A stretch of 64,000 nt of DNA from Adiantum capillus-veneris. Lineage: Eukaryota; Streptophyta; Polypodiopsida; Polypodiales; Pteridaceae. The number at the start of each line of letters is the position of its first letter. The stretch's first letter is position 1. The DNA lies in assembly GCA_014529385.2 (NCBI GenBank), contig CM043965.1:17683912-17747911 (forward strand). The letters run 5' to 3'. A model generated the notes under the pieces. It was not told the origin of the DNA and searched no databases. It saw only the letters and a program-made list of their open reading frames with translations. This document shows positions 62,022-64,000 of the stretch, one piece after another. A program made the position numbers and the translations under genes.

Positions 62022-62240
62022 TCACTTTTTTAAAAAAAGCGTATTTACCAAGGATATGATGTTCCCTGAATCATTAGCATCTATGTACATGCTCTTGTCC
62101 TTGTAGGTAAAGTAGATTCTCCTTTTAGGGAACTTCATGTTGGCAACCATGCGGTTGAACCATGGTGCCCCTAGGATAACATCCTCATGTTGGAGAGGAG
62201 AGATAAATTTTTTTCCCTTTGTTGACGTAGCTTTGGACAT
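62022..62240 (-). pseudogene. gypsy protease region fragment
   Basis: Contains DVILGAPWFNRMVANMKFPK, the segment that follows the aspartic protease in gypsy polyproteins (D-x-I-L-G-x-x-W). The catalytic D-S/T-G triad, expected just upstream, was not clearly readable; FILFDHGSTHN-like sequence near 62,380-62,400 may be its remnant. Confidence 0.65.
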
Positions 62241-62499
62241 GAAGCCTCAACTTCCCAATCAAGGGAGTAACAAAGGCTTGCTATCCCTTAAAAGCTATGT
62301 TAGCAGTTTCAGTATCTCCCATCTCAAAAGCTTGAATGCCCAACTTGGTGGAAAACTCCATTGATATGAAGTTGTGAGTAGAGCCATGGTCAAACAAGAT
62401 GAAGGAATTATGTTCCCTTACCTTTTCCCAAGAATAGGAGAGGAATGAGCCTTTGCAATGAGTATCCCCTTTTGGAGATTCAACTATGGAAGCTCTAGG

Positions 62500-63850
62500 A
62501 GTGTCATTGCGTACATTTATTTTGGGGCAAGAATGATAACCATGTCCTTGCTCCCCACACTTAAAGCATTTATGGTTTTTACGAAAGGCCTTTAATTCTT
62601 CAGGAGAGAGCTTATTTTTACCTTTGTAAGGTCCTTTCTCCTTGGTCTTGTTGGTGTTGGTGTTGCCTTGGGAAGAGTTTTGAGCATTGCTCTTCCCTTT
62701 AGCTTCATTTCGATCCTGTTTTTTCCATGGGCTTGAAATTTCTTCTCACCGCTTGTTGGAAACTGATCCGTGAAGCAACCATAGTGTGATGGATGGCTTC
62801 AGTGGTAGTGGTAGGTTGTTGTGAGTTGACATACTCGGCCATGTCTTTAGGTAATACCGCACAAAATTGTTGCTTTTTTTTGACGAAGTCTATCCTTTGA
62901 AAGACTGTAGATTTGAGTGTAAATCCCAAAACTTGTCTACATATTTTTGGATAGACTCGTTGAAGAGAATCTTCAAGCTCCGCCATTTGATAAGCAATTT
63001 GTCCTTTGCATCGCTTGCAAGGAATTGCTTCATGATGGAAACTTATAGAGTTTCCATGTCTTTGGGACCTCACCATTGCCACAAAGGGTAGCCCACCATT
63101 GACGAGCAGATTTTTGGAAGTGCATAGCTACATGATGTAGATTAGAGGAGTCTGTGAAGCCCTCGTCTCCAAAGACCATATCAAATTGTTGGATGAAGGC
63201 CAATACTTTGTCTGTGGCACCAAAGGTGCCATCATAGGTGAGAAAAGAGATACTCTTTCCTCCCTCTTTGAACTTCTTGAGATTTTGTGATTTTTGCCGT
63301 GCAGGGTATGATTTATGATGTCCTCCTCTCTTGTATTCTCTAGGAGAATAGCCATAGATTTCGTCGAAAGAGAAGGAAGGTGAAGAAGAAGGAGAAGCGG
63401 GTGACCTCTTTCTTGCCTTTTTCTTCCTTTGTTTTCTCTCTTCCCTTTTGGAGTGACGAGGAGAAGGACTATGGGTTGACCGTTTCCTTTTGGGAGGAGT
63501 TGGAGATAGTCTAGACCGCCGTCTTCATGGAGCCACATATTTAGAGGAACTTATGGATTCACTTCTTTCTTGTTCTTTGGATTCCTCCTCTCTTATGGGA
63601 GAGAGTATTCTTTTGGGAGTCTCTCATCAAGAGGCCTCCTAAACTCTCTCTCCTCTTGGAGGGGAAGGGAAATACCATAAGCACGAAGTTGTTGTGAGTA
63701 ACTTTGGCTTGCTAGGGTTGCCCATAGCTTGATGCAACCTAGTAACAAGATAATTGATAAACATGGGGGCATCATCATTAGCACCTTCATGTGCAAAATC
63801 AAAGTTATCAATGCTCATTCTACTCTCTCTTGGTTATTGTCAGCCATGCT
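62500..63850 (-). pseudogene. gypsy gag with CCHC zinc knuckle
   Basis: Starts near 63,850 (MADNNQERVE or, in another frame, MSIDNFDFAHEGANDD). A long Arg/Ser-rich stretch (RKKKARKRSPASPSSSPSFS) precedes the Gag core: KKFKEGGKSISFLTYDGTFG, KVLAFIQQFDMVFGDEGF, HVAMHFQKSARQWWATL, then QFCAVLPKDMAEYV and an RR-x-F segment. The nucleocapsid knuckle CFKCGEQGHGYHSC is at about 62,530-62,575 with all four ligands present. Frameshifts and stops break the frame several times. Confidence 0.8.
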
Positions 63851-64000
63851 AATTATACTTATGTATTTACTTAGTGTATCTTTTGGCAATTCAAAACCGT
63901 AGTTGCTACTCCTCTTAGCCTTTTAAAATAAGTACTTAAGTATCTACACCCACGGCTCGAATTGGTTAATTATAGAGAGTAGTAGGGTGGGTCTAACGTA

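Larger units (their letters stand above)
59109..64000 (-). mobile_element. Ty3/gypsy retrotransposon, chromovirus type, decayed and incomplete
   Basis: Minus-strand order gag (63.8-62.5 kb), protease (62.2 kb), RT/RNase H (61.8-60.9 kb), integrase (60.7-59.67 kb), chromodomain (59.62-59.45 kb) is the gypsy order. The 5' LTR and primer-binding site fall outside the window. Many stops and deletions. Confidence 0.88.

Overview
The window reads as nuclear DNA of a large, repeat-rich plant genome. The evidence is plant-type Ty1/copia and Ty3/gypsy retrotransposons primed by initiator-Met tRNA, a plant CACTA (En/Spm) transposon with tnp2/DUF4218/DUF4216 domains, the last three exons of a plant-type mitochondrial processing peptidase beta subunit, and abundant long GA/CT, CA and TA microsatellites. 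Penelope-like elements (PLEs) of two kinds are present. PLEs are known from conifers and some other non-flowering plants and are not a usual part of flowering-plant genomes, so a gymnosperm, fern or lycophyte is a reasonable inference, but the species cannot be fixed from this sequence. Almost all coding capacity belongs to mobile elements, and most of it is broken.

Layout. 1-2.4 kb: 3' part of a decayed Penelope-like reverse transcriptase (PLE-1). 3.3-7.2 kb: remnants of LTR retrotransposons (a gag fragment, a duplicated primer-binding site, tandem LTR-like repeats). 7.485-7.911 kb: three intact exons ending the MPP-beta gene, the only recognisable host gene. 9.0-10.0 kb: 5'-truncated LINE with a microsatellite tail. 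12.78-15.24 kb: small LTR element with no coding capacity (TRIM-like). 15.9-16.4 kb: foldback-type repeat. 18.6-18.94 kb: gypsy gag fragment fused to PLE-2. PLE-2 (18.94-26.0 kb) is split by a complete but dead copia element (20,199-25,695, 5-bp target duplication). 26.0-34.0 kb: PLE-3, with a gag-like ORF, an RT that keeps its main motifs, and ~2 kb direct repeats on both sides.

34.7-49.2 kb: a long direct repeat of unknown origin (repeat C, two copies). Its first copy is interrupted by a nearly complete 7.66-kb CACTA transposon (36,523-44,184, GGG target duplication); the second copy preserves the empty target site. 49.2-49.9 kb: very long CA and CT tracts. 50.8-59.0 kb: a small transposon-associated ORF remnant, an array of a GGGGTGCATAGCGC-like motif, a second foldback repeat, and a decayed multi-exon transposase-like gene of a family I cannot name with certainty. 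59.1-64 kb: a decayed Ty3/gypsy chromovirus on the minus strand that runs off the window.

Nesting gives a relative history: gypsy gag fragment and PLE-2 first, then copia inside PLE-2; repeat C duplicated first, then CACTA inside one copy. The CACTA element is the best-preserved mobile element, with two multi-exon genes and clean splice sites broken by only one apparent single-base frameshift. No rRNA, tRNA, CRISPR array or bacterial-type operon was recognised.
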